Shown: positions 19,386 through 28,074, counted from the stretch's first letter. The stretch is 41,799 bases of DNA from Steinernema hermaphroditum (GCA_030435675.1 JAUCMV010000024.1:1-41799), one strand, 5' to 3'. Notes: a model not told the origin generated them from the letters alone. Translations and numbers: made by a program.

Positions 19386-20255
19386 CACAACAATTCTCCG
19401 CAGCTGACGTCATCGCCGCCGTCGACAGAGACGATCTTGGTCGCCGCGAGGACTTGGAGGCAACCAGAGCCATCACTGTGCAACGCCCTCACTGTCGCCT
19501 CCAGGCGACCCTCTTCTTCCTTTCCCCCTATTTCAGAGGCCATTGTAGCAGACAGGACCAAATCTGTCGGCGACAAGCGGCCCGTCGCGCGACGAAGAAG
19601 TCACAACATCAGCGAGCCACCGCCTCAGCCGCCATCTTCGTCGCCACCAGACACCTTCGCTCCCTCGCCAGTCGAACAGTTCGAAGGACGGTCAGCGGTC
19701 GCGCACGCCGTCTCCACCGCTGCCGTCCTCGTCTCCTCGCGTCGTTCGCCGCTCGCCGCTTAGTGATCCGTGCCCCCTTATGCCCCGTGCCTTTGTCTTA
19801 TATTTCGTGTATATAAATGTTTAATTACCCAAGTTTGAGATTTCTCTACAACGCTCTCTCTCGCGTTTCCTTCATCGTCGTCGACCCTCAGTTCGTCGTC
19901 GATCACCCTCAGCAAAAGACCCGCGTGGCAGGACCCCAGGACGAGAAGGCCCATTCTTCCGTCCACTCTCCAATCCAACACACCACTGAACAGCCAGTTC
20001 ACTCACTTTAAACGTCGTCACCGTCAAGAAGTTCGAACGGTCATTCAGTCAAAACGTTTCCAATGTGTCAATAACAAGGGGGTCTATCTGAAAAACAGTG
20101 CCCGTCTATTCCCTTATGGGTATTGAAAGTCATAAATCAATTGTGTGAATAAACTCTTAACTAACGCGTCCCCGCCCTTAAAAACAATTACGCCGGGCCG
20201 CGCGGGGGGAGGGGTGGACGGGGAAATGTAGTTTGTAGTTTGACTTAATGTTATA
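19386..20255. other. No supported gene
   Basis: Two overlapping frames (19166-19816 and 19365-19763) are open but have low-complexity Arg/Ser/Pro translations. 20160-20220 is GC-rich. Probably decayed Maverick sequence. Confidence 0.35.
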
Positions 20256-20778
20256 AGGTAGTCTCGTTTTACAAATGCGGTGAGGTCCTTCAGACCTCAA
20301 CCGCTGTTGGTAAAACGGTTTTAATTTGCTAAAATTCCTTGATGTTATGGCGACGCCAAAAGTTGACAAAATCTACTACTGTTACGGTGTTTATCAAAAG
20401 GAATTTAGTGAACTTTGTCAAAATCCCTTGATCACTCTCGTATAAGGCCATCCTGATATGGAAATGCTGGCTGAAGACCACGATTTACATAAACTTTTAA
20501 TTGTTGACGACATGCTGACAGACTTGAAGGATTCCAAAGGCGTTACGGATTTGTATGTGCGAGGCTCTCATCATCTCAACATTAGTGTGATCTCTCTGGT
20601 TCAAAATGCATTTTATGGCAATCGTACTATGCGAATTAATTGCACCTATTTGGTGCTGCTTCGGAACCCCTCTGATGGTTTGCAAGTACGCACGTTGGCA
20701 CGGCAAATGTTTCCCGATAACTGGAAGTACCTGTTAGAGGCATACGAAGACGCCACCAGCAAACCAATCTGTTTGTAA
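20256..20778 (+). pseudogene. Maverick/Polinton packaging ATPase (A32/FtsK-HerA type), frame-broken 5' part
   Basis: The 3' two thirds are open (ATG 20458 to stop 20778): LLIVDDM (Walker B), then RGSHHLNISVISLVQN, NCTYLVLLRNPSD and LARQMFP, the conserved blocks of the genome-packaging ATPase of Polintons and related DNA viruses. Upstream, IYYCYGVYQKEF is recognisable at about 20368-20403, and a degenerate Walker A (AVGKTV) lies at about 20300 in another frame, with a stop between. It would pump element DNA into capsids. As written it is a decayed gene. Confidence 0.8.
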
Positions 20779-20872
20779 ACAATCACGCAACAGCCCCAGC
20801 AAATTTACGTTTATTGACAAATATCTTCCCAGACGAAGACGGTCCTGTTGTTTACTGTCCTAAGCGAGGCTA

Positions 20873-21199
20873 ATGGCGCCCAAATCTCAACTGTTTGCCC
20901 TTTGCAAACATAAAAATTTCTTACACAATTTGGCAACCTGCAAAAGTCGTCGAAAACGTAAAGAGATTATTGAAAATTGTACTAATCAGGAAATTGCCTG
21001 TTTGATCGATTGTTGTTTCAACCTCTTACAGTACAAGATTCCATTAAGCAAAACACAGAAACGAAAGTTGCAACGTCATGCGCGAAGAATTCGTCAGCTT
21101 GCCCACACTGAAGATCTTGATAAAGCCCGACAAAAGGTGATGAAAGTTGGATATGGTGCATTTTTACCGTCATTGATCATTCCTGTCACTTTTAAGTAG
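20873..21199 (+). CDS. Small basic Polinton protein (downstream of ATPase)
   Basis: 108 residues, strongly basic, with CKSRRKRKEII, PLSKTQKRKLQRHARRIRQLA and a hydrophobic end GAFLPSLIIP. Metazoan Polintons and adintovirus-like elements carry a small gene of this form (helical N-half, P-L-T/S-x-x-Q-K-x-K-L-x-R block, Gly-Phe-Leu-Pro end) beside the ATPase. Its role is not established; a DNA-binding or core protein is plausible. It sits 94 bases after the ATPase stop and 12 bases before the next ATG, as in a compact viral-type gene cluster. The frame is intact. Confidence 0.65.
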   Translation: MAPKSQLFALCKHKNFLHNLATCKSRRKRKEIIENCTNQEIACLIDCCFNLLQYKIPLSKTQKRKLQRHARRIRQLAHTEDLDKARQKVMKVGYGAFLPSLIIPVTFK

Positions 21200-21211
21200 C
21201 TTGTTGTTCAA

Positions 21212-21529
21212 ATGAAATATACCAATAAATTTAAACTTGTTCCCTATGACAGTGGACCAAAGGAGACGATTCCTGTATTAGAACCTCGTGCAACGGGGCC
21301 TGGTGTACCTTTGCAAGACTTGGAAAGGCAAATTGCCAATTTACTTAACGATTCATCTGTCGTCGGCCCTCCTCAGTACTACGAACTCGCGCGTCTTCGG
21401 CTGACTCCCAACGAGAGCCTCGGCGACGTCTACGACCCTCGACGTTTGTGCCCTCAGATCATCTTCCCGAAGGAAGACAATAATCTGGTATACGGTAGGT
21501 CCCTGCCGAAGAACTTTCAATTAGCGTAG
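21212..21529 (+). CDS. Polinton-type small ORF (MKYTNKFKLVP)
   Basis: 105 residues starting MKYTNKFKLVPYDSGP. A protein beginning with a K-K/N-F-x-L-V-P-like motif commonly follows the small basic gene in animal Polintons. The remainder (PRATGPGVPLQDLERQIANL, then YDPRRL) shows no catalytic site. It lies 12 bases downstream of the basic gene on the same strand. Full length is uncertain because the cluster is broken soon after, at about 21680, where a repeat fragment and the YR element begin. Confidence 0.55.
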   Translation: MKYTNKFKLVPYDSGPKETIPVLEPRATGPGVPLQDLERQIANLLNDSSVVGPPQYYELARLRLTPNESLGDVYDPRRLCPQIIFPKEDNNLVYGRSLPKNFQLA

Positions 21530-21679
21530 CCTTAGGAATCCTCACTGGCAACCATCTCTATGACTTTTCGAACGAAACGACGATTGTCGCGATTCATGGC
21601 TCAGCGCGACCTTTTATCACATAGCAAGCGAATATCGTTTGCAATACAGCGGACGCTGTTGATCTTGCATCTGATGGTC
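21530..21679 (+). other. Probable leftover of the next Maverick gene
   Basis: Open from an ATG at 21560, but the frame runs into repeat and YR sequence and has no motif of its own. Position suggests the start of a further Polinton gene, cut off at about 21680. Confidence 0.25.
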
Positions 21680-21731
21680 CGATTCCTGGCGTCAAACATC
21701 TTGTTGTCAGCGGTGGTGGGACTACGGATTC
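21680..21731 (-). repeat. 517-bp-family fragment, left of the YR insertion
   Basis: GATTCCTGGCGTCAAACATC through GGGACTACGGATTC matches the retroposon family. The family sequence continues, after a 1222-bp interruption, at 22954 with GATTCCGGGTGTCCC. The two fragments together reconstruct one uninterrupted family copy. Confidence 0.8.
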
Positions 21732-22552
21732 ATACATTGGCCAACAAGTTCAACAGCTGGCGCCGGAACGGAAGTACTCCCCCGACCGAAGAAGAGGTCT
21801 TAGCCTTTCTTGGTCAGCTATTCTGTGCAACCTCTTCCGTCTCCGTGGTGCAGTCGGCCGCTGCAGCCCTCAAGTGGAACATGAAGTTCTCTCCTGGCAG
21901 CAACCCAGTCGACTCCGTGTGGATACGTGCGTTCCTAGATGGTCTTCGGCGTCAAGCCCCGCCTGTTCAACACCACCCGAAGGTAACGGAGGCTGAAATG
22001 CGTCTCATTGCAGGCTGGGAGCCGCCTACCATCAAAGACCGTCGCATGGTCACCTACTTGTGCCTCCTGTATGCAGCATGTCTCCGACCATCGGAAGGTC
22101 TGCAGCTGTTATGGAATCAAATCAACTTCTCGGACTCGGATATGCAGATTCGGGTCGAGAAAGACAAGACGCGCAAGGAAGGGCCGCCTCGCATCACTCC
22201 CATACGGAAGTCATCATCATCGCTTTGTGCAGTCCATATATTGCAAAACTGGTTGCAAGTGGCTCCCAAGTCCGAGTTCGTCTTCCCAAGCTTAAGGAAT
22301 CCCAAAATCGCTTTCTCTTATGGTGCCGCTAGGAAGGAACTAGCCCGACTGGTTGGCGCGCTTGGACTGCAGGAAAACTTGACTCTACATGGATTTCGCG
22401 GCGGATCCGCGACAGCTGCAATAGCCAACGGTGCACCCATCGACGAAGTGATGAGGTTCGGCGGATGGAAACGACAAGCTACTCTAGATGCCTACGTTGA
22501 AGTCTCAGCCGCCACTGTGCCTACTGCGTCCGCTTCCTTTGATTATCTCTAG
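21732..22552 (+). CDS. Tyrosine recombinase (YR), copy 2
   Basis: The reading frame is continuous with an ATG at 21560 in unrelated upstream sequence; the part belonging to the YR starts at about 21732 (ANKFNSWRRNGSTPP). The N-terminal core-binding domain spans TEEEVLAFLGQLF to LDGLRRQAP. The catalytic domain then has Arg in ACLRPSEGLQLLW, HGFRGGSATAAI (His-x-x-Arg), FGGWKRQATLDAYV (Trp in the His/Trp position, and Tyr). All five catalytic positions are present, so this copy could be active if a start is provided. Among eukaryotic YRs this pattern fits Crypton or DIRS/PAT recombinases; no RT or methyltransferase accompanies it. Copy 1 is at 7628-8545. Confidence 0.85.
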
Positions 22553-22557
22553 TGTCG

Positions 22558-22947
22558 ATGTTGTATATGTTGTTTTGATATCGCTTAGTGCGTGATTCAA
22601 TTGTTACCGCTGTTCCGTTGATCATCATTGTTACCTTACGAGCTTGAACTGCATAAAGCATCCCTATTGTGACAAGGGGCGGTATCTTTGGGGTTTACGT
22701 TAGAAGAGAGAGGTTTAGTGGTCTTCTACGCGAAGATGAAATGTACTTTTTCGCGTAGAAGTGCGAAGCGCTTCGGAGCGAGACCACTAAACCTCTCTCT
22801 TCTAACGTAAACCCCAAAGATACCGCCCCTTGTCACAATAGGGATGCTTTATGCAGTTCAAGCTCGTAAGGTAACAATGATGATCAACGGAACAGCGGTA
22901 ACAATTGAATCACGCACTAAGCGATATCAAAACAACATATACAACAT
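22558..22947. repeat. Perfect palindrome, two 167-bp arms with 56-base structured loop
   Basis: Arm 22558-22724 and arm 22781-22947 are exact reverse complements over 167 bp by direct reading. The loop (22725-22780) carries a nested hairpin (CTACGCGAA with TTCGCGTAG) and the palindrome GAAGCGCTTC. The left arm is the normal 3' tail of the YR element, found once at copy 1, so the right arm is an inverted duplication of it. Zero mismatches imply recent origin or active homogenisation. Confidence 0.95.
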
Positions 22948-22953
22948 ATACAA

Positions 22954-23088
22954 GATTCCGGGTGTCCCAATTCCCTCTGGAAGCCGGAAAACTCACAGAT
23001 GCCATAGGGTTTGCCATCAGACCAACCAGACACTCAGAGAGTGACCGGAGGGACCGACCGCTCACCACCGTGACACGAGTGAGACCCG
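22954..23088 (-). repeat. 517-bp-family fragment, right of the YR insertion
   Basis: Continues the family copy begun at 21680: GATTCCGGGTGTCCCAATTC through CACCGTGACACGAGTGAGAC, about the same end point as at 19130. Confidence 0.8.
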
Positions 23089-23189
23089 CGTGCATTTGCT
23101 GCATTTGCTTGCGTAATTATGCGGTGCGGTACAACGAGCCACCGTTCGATGACGACATCACGGATGATGAAATTGATGATCCCCTCTAA
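23089..23189 (+). pseudogene. Possible C-terminal scrap of a PIF/Harbinger-like transposase
   Basis: The open end RNYAVRYNEPPFDDDITDDEIDDPL resembles the acidic tail that follows the L-H/R-N-x-x-I/V motif in DDE_4 nucleases. It is only about 30 residues with no upstream domain, so this is a weak call. Confidence 0.25.
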
Positions 23190-23226
23190 GCCAATGATAC
23201 TGTAACCGGGATAGCAACTCGTACAG

Positions 23227-23594
23227 TTGCATCAAGGAAATCCCCGGAAATCGGTGCTCTACTGAAGCGCTCGTGTGTCTTGTTGTCCTTGTGATTCTTT
23301 TCCTCGCGTTCCTCCGTTTTGCCCTACTATTGTACTGCCCTTTGCATTGGGTTGATCCATGACAAATGGCCCATTTTGTAACCATCCTTTAATTATACAA
23401 TGTTTGCTCCCAGGGCCAAGCCGATGGGTACATTGTTGAGTACAGTTAATTCTCTCCCCATATTGTGGTTTGCACCTTGTCCACTGTATTCCTCTTGATG
23501 TTGTCACACTTTTTGACTCTAAACCCCCTGTGTTCTATGAACGGAGGATCCAGTGTTGCCCAAAAAATCAGCTGATGTTATTACGTGCCAATGG
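23227..23594 (+). repeat. 369-bp dispersed repeat, copy 2
   Basis: Nearly identical to 10698-11066 over its full length. Here the hydrophobic 45-codon end is not attached to an ORF upstream. Confidence 0.85.
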
Positions 23595-23742
23595 CAAATA
23601 CCCTGAGTGAAATGCAGGAGTTTTACGTAGACAAACAATCGTTGCAGGAATCGTCTCGCCCTGACGAGCGCGGGGCAAATCAACCCATGTGGTTCAAAAA
23701 CGGATGGAATCGTCGACAACACTGTTCGTTTTGTCAACTCTT
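23595..23742. other. Unassigned stretch between repeats
   Basis: Open on the plus strand (part of 23585-23899) and translating to ANTLSEMQEFYVDKQSLQES and beyond. It may be another host-gene scrap, but no domain is recognised. Confidence 0.25.
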
Positions 23743-24258
23743 CTTCACAGACTGTCTCAAAAATCACTTCAATTGTTCGTTCGGAGAAAGAATGAGAAGA
23801 AGAGCGGTCGCTCGGGACGAAGCAGACAGACTTAAACGTCTCGTCTTACGGTTGAATTTGAGACAGTCTCGGTCCTCTTCCAGCTCCCTTCAAAAATAAA
23901 ACACTTTTCAGACTGTCCCTGCCATGTTTTTCTGCCTGGTTCGCTCGATTCATGCCCTTGCACTAGAGCAAACATTTCCCAAAGCACGGTTCCCTCTTTT
24001 CAGATCCCAAAACCGCTCCTCAAATCGAAGGGAATGGACGTCTCCGACGACGTCGTCGCCTCCTTCGGCGAGATCTTCGAGTCGGCGCCATCGGACTCAC
24101 AGACGCCCACAAGATTCTCGGGTTTCATTGAGAACTACCTGAAGATCTTCGGCGAGAAACGCGAAAGCGTCGGCACACGCCTGAACAGACTTCGGGCGGG
24201 TGTCTCGAAGCTGACGGAGACGCGCGATGGGGGTCAGGGCAGCTCATACCAGGGCAAC
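23743..24258 (+). pseudogene. Dynein-2 heavy chain (CHE-3-like) fragment A
   Basis: Intron-like sequence with acceptor TCTTTTCAG (to 24003), then exon 24004-24258 starting IPKPLLKSKGMDVSDD. The exon reads FGEIFESAPSD, then FIENYLKIFGEKRESV and LRAGVSKLTETRDG. That is the dynein segment between AAA4 and the coiled-coil stalk, where family members have an L-x-x-G-V-x-K-L-x-E-A motif. The full-length protein is a retrograde intraflagellar transport motor of over 4000 residues; only this piece is present. The 516 bp are matched in inverted orientation at 25771-26286. Confidence 0.75.
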
Positions 24259-24400
24259 AAACTTTGTGCATTAGTAGAGCTATGGCCATGTAGTGCAGTG
24301 ACGTAGGCCGCACCGGCAGCATCTCATATGAGAGGGTCTAAAAGCAGGTTAAAAGATAGGGATGAGGGTATATAGTGCTGTAGAATTGCAAGTAGGTGCG

Positions 24401-24477
24401 ATGACCGTGTGGTGTAGTGGTCAACGTGCAGGACTACCACGCTTTCTTCCGCCGGGTTCGATCCCCGTCGGCGGCAT
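24401..24477 (+). tRNA. tRNA-like sequence c followed by a T-run terminator
   Basis: A-box TGGTGTAGTGG at 24409-24419, B-box GGTTCGATCCC at about 24455-24465, and TTTTTT at 24481-24486 as in pol III genes. Acceptor ends ATGACCG and CGGCAT pair only partly and the anticodon arm is irregular (CGTG/CACG stem with a 9-base loop). Either a degenerate tRNA or the head of a tRNA-derived SINE. Confidence 0.45.
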
Positions 24478-24524
24478 AACTTTTTTCTTGCCCTTACTAT
24501 GTTCGCCACTGTCTTTAAAACCGT

Positions 24525-25454
24525 TTAAAATGAACGAAAATCGCCTCTTACGAGAGTCGTAAACGACCACACAGCGATACCGTAGTGAAACTTCGGTCGC
24601 AGCTTCCTTTTGCCTAAATTCAAACACCATTTTTTAGCCGGGAAATGGATTAAAATAGGAGAACCAATTGAAATAGCACTTATTATTTCCAACGAGCTCA
24701 CAAAATAACTGATTAGACAATCAACATGCATGTCTTTCGATGATTGTGTGATCGAAACAAAAACAGTTCTCGCAATAAGAACATCTGAAAATTGGCATGC
24801 TTTCGGTGGCTTATTCTGAAGAAACCCAGCTGCGTACCACGCGTATTGCAGCATCGGCCGGTATCGAGAAGAGGCAAACTGCCAAGCAGTCAGGTCCAAC
24901 AAAGTGCCGACGTGCTTCCGGGTTGACACTATGTAGTCGGGTTTCTGCCGAATTATAAGCTCGGTCAGTCGGCGGTGAAATGCCTTGATCTGGCGGTTGC
25001 AAAACACGTCCAACGGCTGCAGTTCACCGGTCGTTTTTTTCGGAAACGTGACGAATTCAATGTTTTGGCGAAACTGATTTTTCCCCTTCTCGTATCCGTT
25101 CCAACAGTCCACGAAAAGAACCGAATGATCACCGCCATTGGGTAGGAAAACTTCACGAAGAAAGTCCATCATAAGTTCGCTGGACATCATTCCGCTAGTA
25201 GAGTGAACGCAGTGGAGATGAGAAAATTCTCTCAGCTCCTCTTGAAACTTCTTTGGCGCCTTCCTCTCCTGAAAACAAACAAGAAGAGGAAGCTGGAATT
25301 CGCCGGAGGCAGAGATTGCGGGCTGTATTGTCAGTGAATGAGTGAGTGCATTCTCGCGTTGAACGATCACTTGTATTTGTTTCGTTCCCTTCAACGCGAG
25401 TGTTCTTCTTCCTCTGAGCTCCAACTGGATTCCACTCTGATCGGTGTTACATAT
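24525..25454 (-). pseudogene. DDE-type transposase, C-terminal exon (pogo/Tigger-like)
   Basis: Exon on the minus strand from acceptor at 25455 (intron 25455-25495, 41 bp, GT-AG) with CNTDQSGIQLELRGRRTLALKG at its start, containing the first catalytic Asp (TDQSG). SVLFVDCWNGY carries the second Asp, and PKKTTGELQPLDVFCNRQIK the third acidic region. This is the DDE_1-like architecture of invertebrate pogo/Tigger-type transposases. The upstream exon (from 25496) is only partly recognisable and no DNA-binding domain is seen, so the copy is incomplete. The true C-terminus probably lies well before 24525. It sits between the inverted dynein fragments A and B. Confidence 0.6.
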
Positions 25455-25770
25455 CTAAACTAGCTGTTTGATTGATGCAAATTTTATCACAGTACCTTGG
25501 AATAGCGGTCGGGATCGGCAAGACACGTTCGTGCGAGAGTTCGAAAGTGACTAATTGATGCCTGACGCTGCTCCTGATCGTCATCGAAGCAGGTTCGTGT
25601 AGCAGTGTGGGTCACCTATCTACTAACGATTCGCCGATTCTTCTTGAATCGAAAGAGAATCGTGCTTTACGCCCCGGATCCCGCCGTGACAGTTTTATTA
25701 AACTTTGTTCGTTATGTGGTATGACCTGTCTCTGGTATGGGCTGTCCGTGGTATGAATTTCGTGGTATGG

Positions 25771-26449
25771 GTTGCCCTGGTATGAGCTGCCCTGACCCCC
25801 ATCGCGCGTCTCCGTCAGCTTCGAGACACCCGCCCGAAGTCTGTTCAGGCGTGTGCCGACGCTTTCGCGTTTCTCGCCGAAGATCTTCAGGTAGTTCTCA
25901 ATGAAAACCGAGAATCTTGTGGGCGTCTGTGAGTCCGATGGCGCCGACTCGAAGATCTCGCCGAAGGAGACGACGACGTCGTCGAAGATGTCCATTCCCT
26001 TCGACTTCAGGAGCAGTTTTGGGATCTGAAAAGAGGGAACCGTGCTTTGGGAAATGTTTGCTCTAGTGCAAGGGCATGAATCGAGCGAACCAGGCAGAAA
26101 AACATGGCAGGGACAGTCTGAAAAGTGTTTTATTTTTGAAGGGAGCTGGAAGAGGACCGAGACTGTCTCAAATTCAACCGTAAGACGAGACGTTTAAGTC
26201 TGTCTGCTTCGTCCCGAGCGACCGCTCTTCTTCTTATTCTTTCTCCGAACGAACAATTGAAGTGATTTTTGAGACAGTCTGTGAAGTGCAGCCTGCAGCC
26301 CTGTGCTCCCTCACAAAATTATGCACTTTCCAGTGAGAAGAACGAGTAGAGGTCTCGTGTGTATCCCTGCTGCGAAGGGAGGTCCCGCAGCGCGTTGGAG
26401 AACTGGTCGAACTCCTGAGGGGAAAAGAGACCCGGAACGTCGCCGGAGG
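25771..26449 (-). pseudogene. Dynein-2 heavy chain fragment B, inverted
   Basis: Minus-strand copy. 26025 down to 25771 is the stalk-start exon (MDIFDDVVVSFGEIF, then LRAGVSKLTETRDG), with its acceptor at 26026-26027. Upstream intron-like sequence runs to 26286, and part of the AAA4 exon lies at 26323-26449. About 240 bp present in copy C (second half of the AAA4 exon and the start of the intron) is missing at 26322. It is 516 bp identical in length to fragment A and arranged head-to-head with fragment C. Confidence 0.75.
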
Positions 26450-27507
26450 AAAAAACGATCTCAAAGCCGTGAGTCCTGCCACGATGACCCAGGACCTTTC
26501 TTTTAGGCGATGCAAACGGCGGCCGTCGAAAACGAAAACGTCGTCTTCGTGATAGAGGACTACCAGGTCCTCTCGGAGTCCTTCCTCGAAATGCTCAACT
26601 CGGTGCTCTCCTCCGGCGACGTTCCGGGTCTCTTTTCCCCTCAGGAGTTCGACCAGTTCGGCAACGCGCTGCGGGACCTCGCCTCGCAGCAGGGATACAC
26701 ACGAGACCTTTACTCGTTCTTCTCCTACAGTAATCCTCAGTGGAAGTGCGCATCAAGGAGATTCGTTTCAGAAGTACATCAGAATCTGCACGTGGCGATC
26801 ATCGCCAACGTCGACAGCGACTGTTTTGTCAAGAATCTGACGGCCAATCCCGCCTTCTACAAGCAGGCGAACGTCCTCTGGAACGAGTCGTGGTCGAAGA
26901 GGACCCTTGTGCAGGTAAACTATGGAACATAAATGATGTAGCTGAAGTACAGACGATTTATGAAACAATCTGGAAAGTGCATAATTTGTGAAGGAGCACA
27001 GGACTGCAGGCTACACTGTCTCAAAAATCACTTAAATTGTCCATTCGGAGAAAGAATGAGAGGGAGACCGGTGGCTCAGCACCAGTAGATAGACTCGTCT
27101 CGTTCTACGGTTGTTGAATTCGAGAGAATCTCGGATGTGCACCACCGATCCTCTTCCAGCTGCCTTCAAGAATAAAACACTTTTCAGACTGTCTCTGCCA
27201 TGTTTTTCTGCCTGGTTCGCTCGATTCATGCGCTTGCACTAGAGAAAATATTTCCCAAAGCACAGTTCCCTCTGTTTAGATCCCAAAACTGCTCCTCAAA
27301 TCGAAGGGAATGGACGTCTCCGACGACATCGTCGTCTCCTTCGGCGAGATCTTCGAGTCGGCGCCGCCGGACTCACAGACGCCCACAAGATTCTCTGTTT
27401 TCATTGAGAACTACCTGAAGATCTTCGGCGAGAAACGCGAAAGCGTCGGCACACGCCTGAACAGACGGGCGGGTGTCTCGAAGCTGACGGAGACGCGAGA
27501 CGGCAAA
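26450..27507 (+). pseudogene. Dynein-2 heavy chain fragment C, multi-exon
   Basis: Best-preserved fragment. A short exon end (NDLKA, to 26468) is followed by a 38-bp intron, then exon 26507-26729 with VVFVIEDYQV (AAA4 Walker B) and LNSVLSSGDVPGLFSPQEF. A 42-bp intron (26730-26771) follows; its length is a multiple of three, so the unspliced frame stays open. Exon 26772-26912 has VHQNLHVAIIANVD and NPAFYKQANVLWNESW, with donor CAG-GTAAAC. An intron runs to 27279, and exon 27280-27501 has the stalk start (MDVSDDIVVSFGEIF, AGVSKLTETRDG). These blocks are diagnostic of cytoplasmic dynein-2 AAA4 to CC1. Sequence diverges after GACGGCAAAAAAAG. It could be an exon set of a real locus, but both flanks break off. 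Confidence 0.8.
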
Positions 27508-27554
27508 AAAAGTAAAAAGTAAAAAAAAATAGAATAAAATTACTTTCGAAAATG

Positions 27555-27720
27555 CTTTTTGAAAACTGTTTCCGGAAACTGTTTCCGGGTGGTCATAGTG
27601 CAAAACGCAACTATGACCGCGAAACTGTTTCCGCAAACCTGGAAACCGTTTCCGCGCCCCGGAAACAGTTTTCAAGCAAAATCCGGAAACTGTTTCCGGA
27701 AACCGTTTCCGGAACTATGA
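27555..27720. repeat. Array of GGAAAC(T/C)GTTTCC palindromes
   Basis: The 13-base odd palindrome GGAAACTGTTTCC or GGAAACCGTTTCC and its half sites GAAACTGTTTCC, AAACCGTTTCC and GGAAACAGTTTTC recur at least seven times, plus an inverted GGTCATAGT/ACTATGACC pair at 27591-27618. No ORF. Probably the end of an unidentified transposon with subterminal palindromes. Confidence 0.7.
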
Positions 27721-27986
27721 CCGGCCCTTAAGGTCTCGAGTTCGATTCCCACAGAGAATCTATTATGTTTCGATTTTCCTTCTTTTCACCGAAACTGTAC
27801 ATTATTATGTTTCTTGGTGTTTAACAACACCGTTTCTTGTCTTGCATCAAATGTAGCCTAAAAAACCCTTTGCACGAATCCGAACTGGTAACCCAGATTT
27901 CACTTTTGTGGTGAAGCTGTTTTTCGTTCTTTCACGGTCCCCTCTCTTTTGCTAATTACCTCAGGACATCAAACCAAAGAAGAATG
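27721..27986. other. Non-genic; isolated B-box-like site
   Basis: GAGTTCGATTCCC near 27738-27750 resembles a tRNA T arm without the rest of the molecule. Nothing else recognised. Confidence 0.3.
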
Positions 27987-28074
27987 GCTGGGATGGGTAT
28001 CGAACTCGGCTCCCAAAAACGGCAACCAAGAGACTATCCAGCTCGACCACATAAACAGTTGCCGCTCACCCAGC
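27987..28074 (-). tRNA. tRNA-like sequence d
   Basis: On the minus strand the ends GCTGGGT and TCCCAGC pair in six of seven positions. An A-box-like TGGTCGAGCTGG and the B-box-like GAGTTCGATAC are present. The 5' part is too long before the A box for a standard tRNA, so a pseudogene or SINE head is likely. Confidence 0.35.

Larger units (their letters stand above)
21732..22953 (+). mobile_element. Tyrosine-recombinase element (Crypton-like), 1222 bp, flanked by GATTC direct repeats
   Basis: Inserted in a copy of the 517-bp family between ...ACTACG-GATTC and GATTC-CGGGTG.... Intact family copies read ACTACGGCTTCCGGGTG across the same point. The flanking 5-bp GATTC (21727-21731 and 22954-22958) is what Crypton-type recombination leaves. 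There are no terminal inverted repeats, no RT and no RNase H. Content is one YR frame (to 22552) and a 390-bp palindrome (22558-22947) ending 6 bases before the border. The YR frame enters the element without an internal start codon near its left edge, so the element may be 5'-shortened. Confidence 0.75.

Noticed and set aside
19166..19816. 216-codon ORF as a whole gene
   Set aside because: Only the first ~55 residues after the acceptor resemble Maverick PolB; the rest is low complexity.
21560..21731. Start of YR at the ATG at 21560
   Set aside because: This stretch belongs to Maverick leftover and the 517-bp family, absent from YR copy 1; the YR part begins at about 21732.
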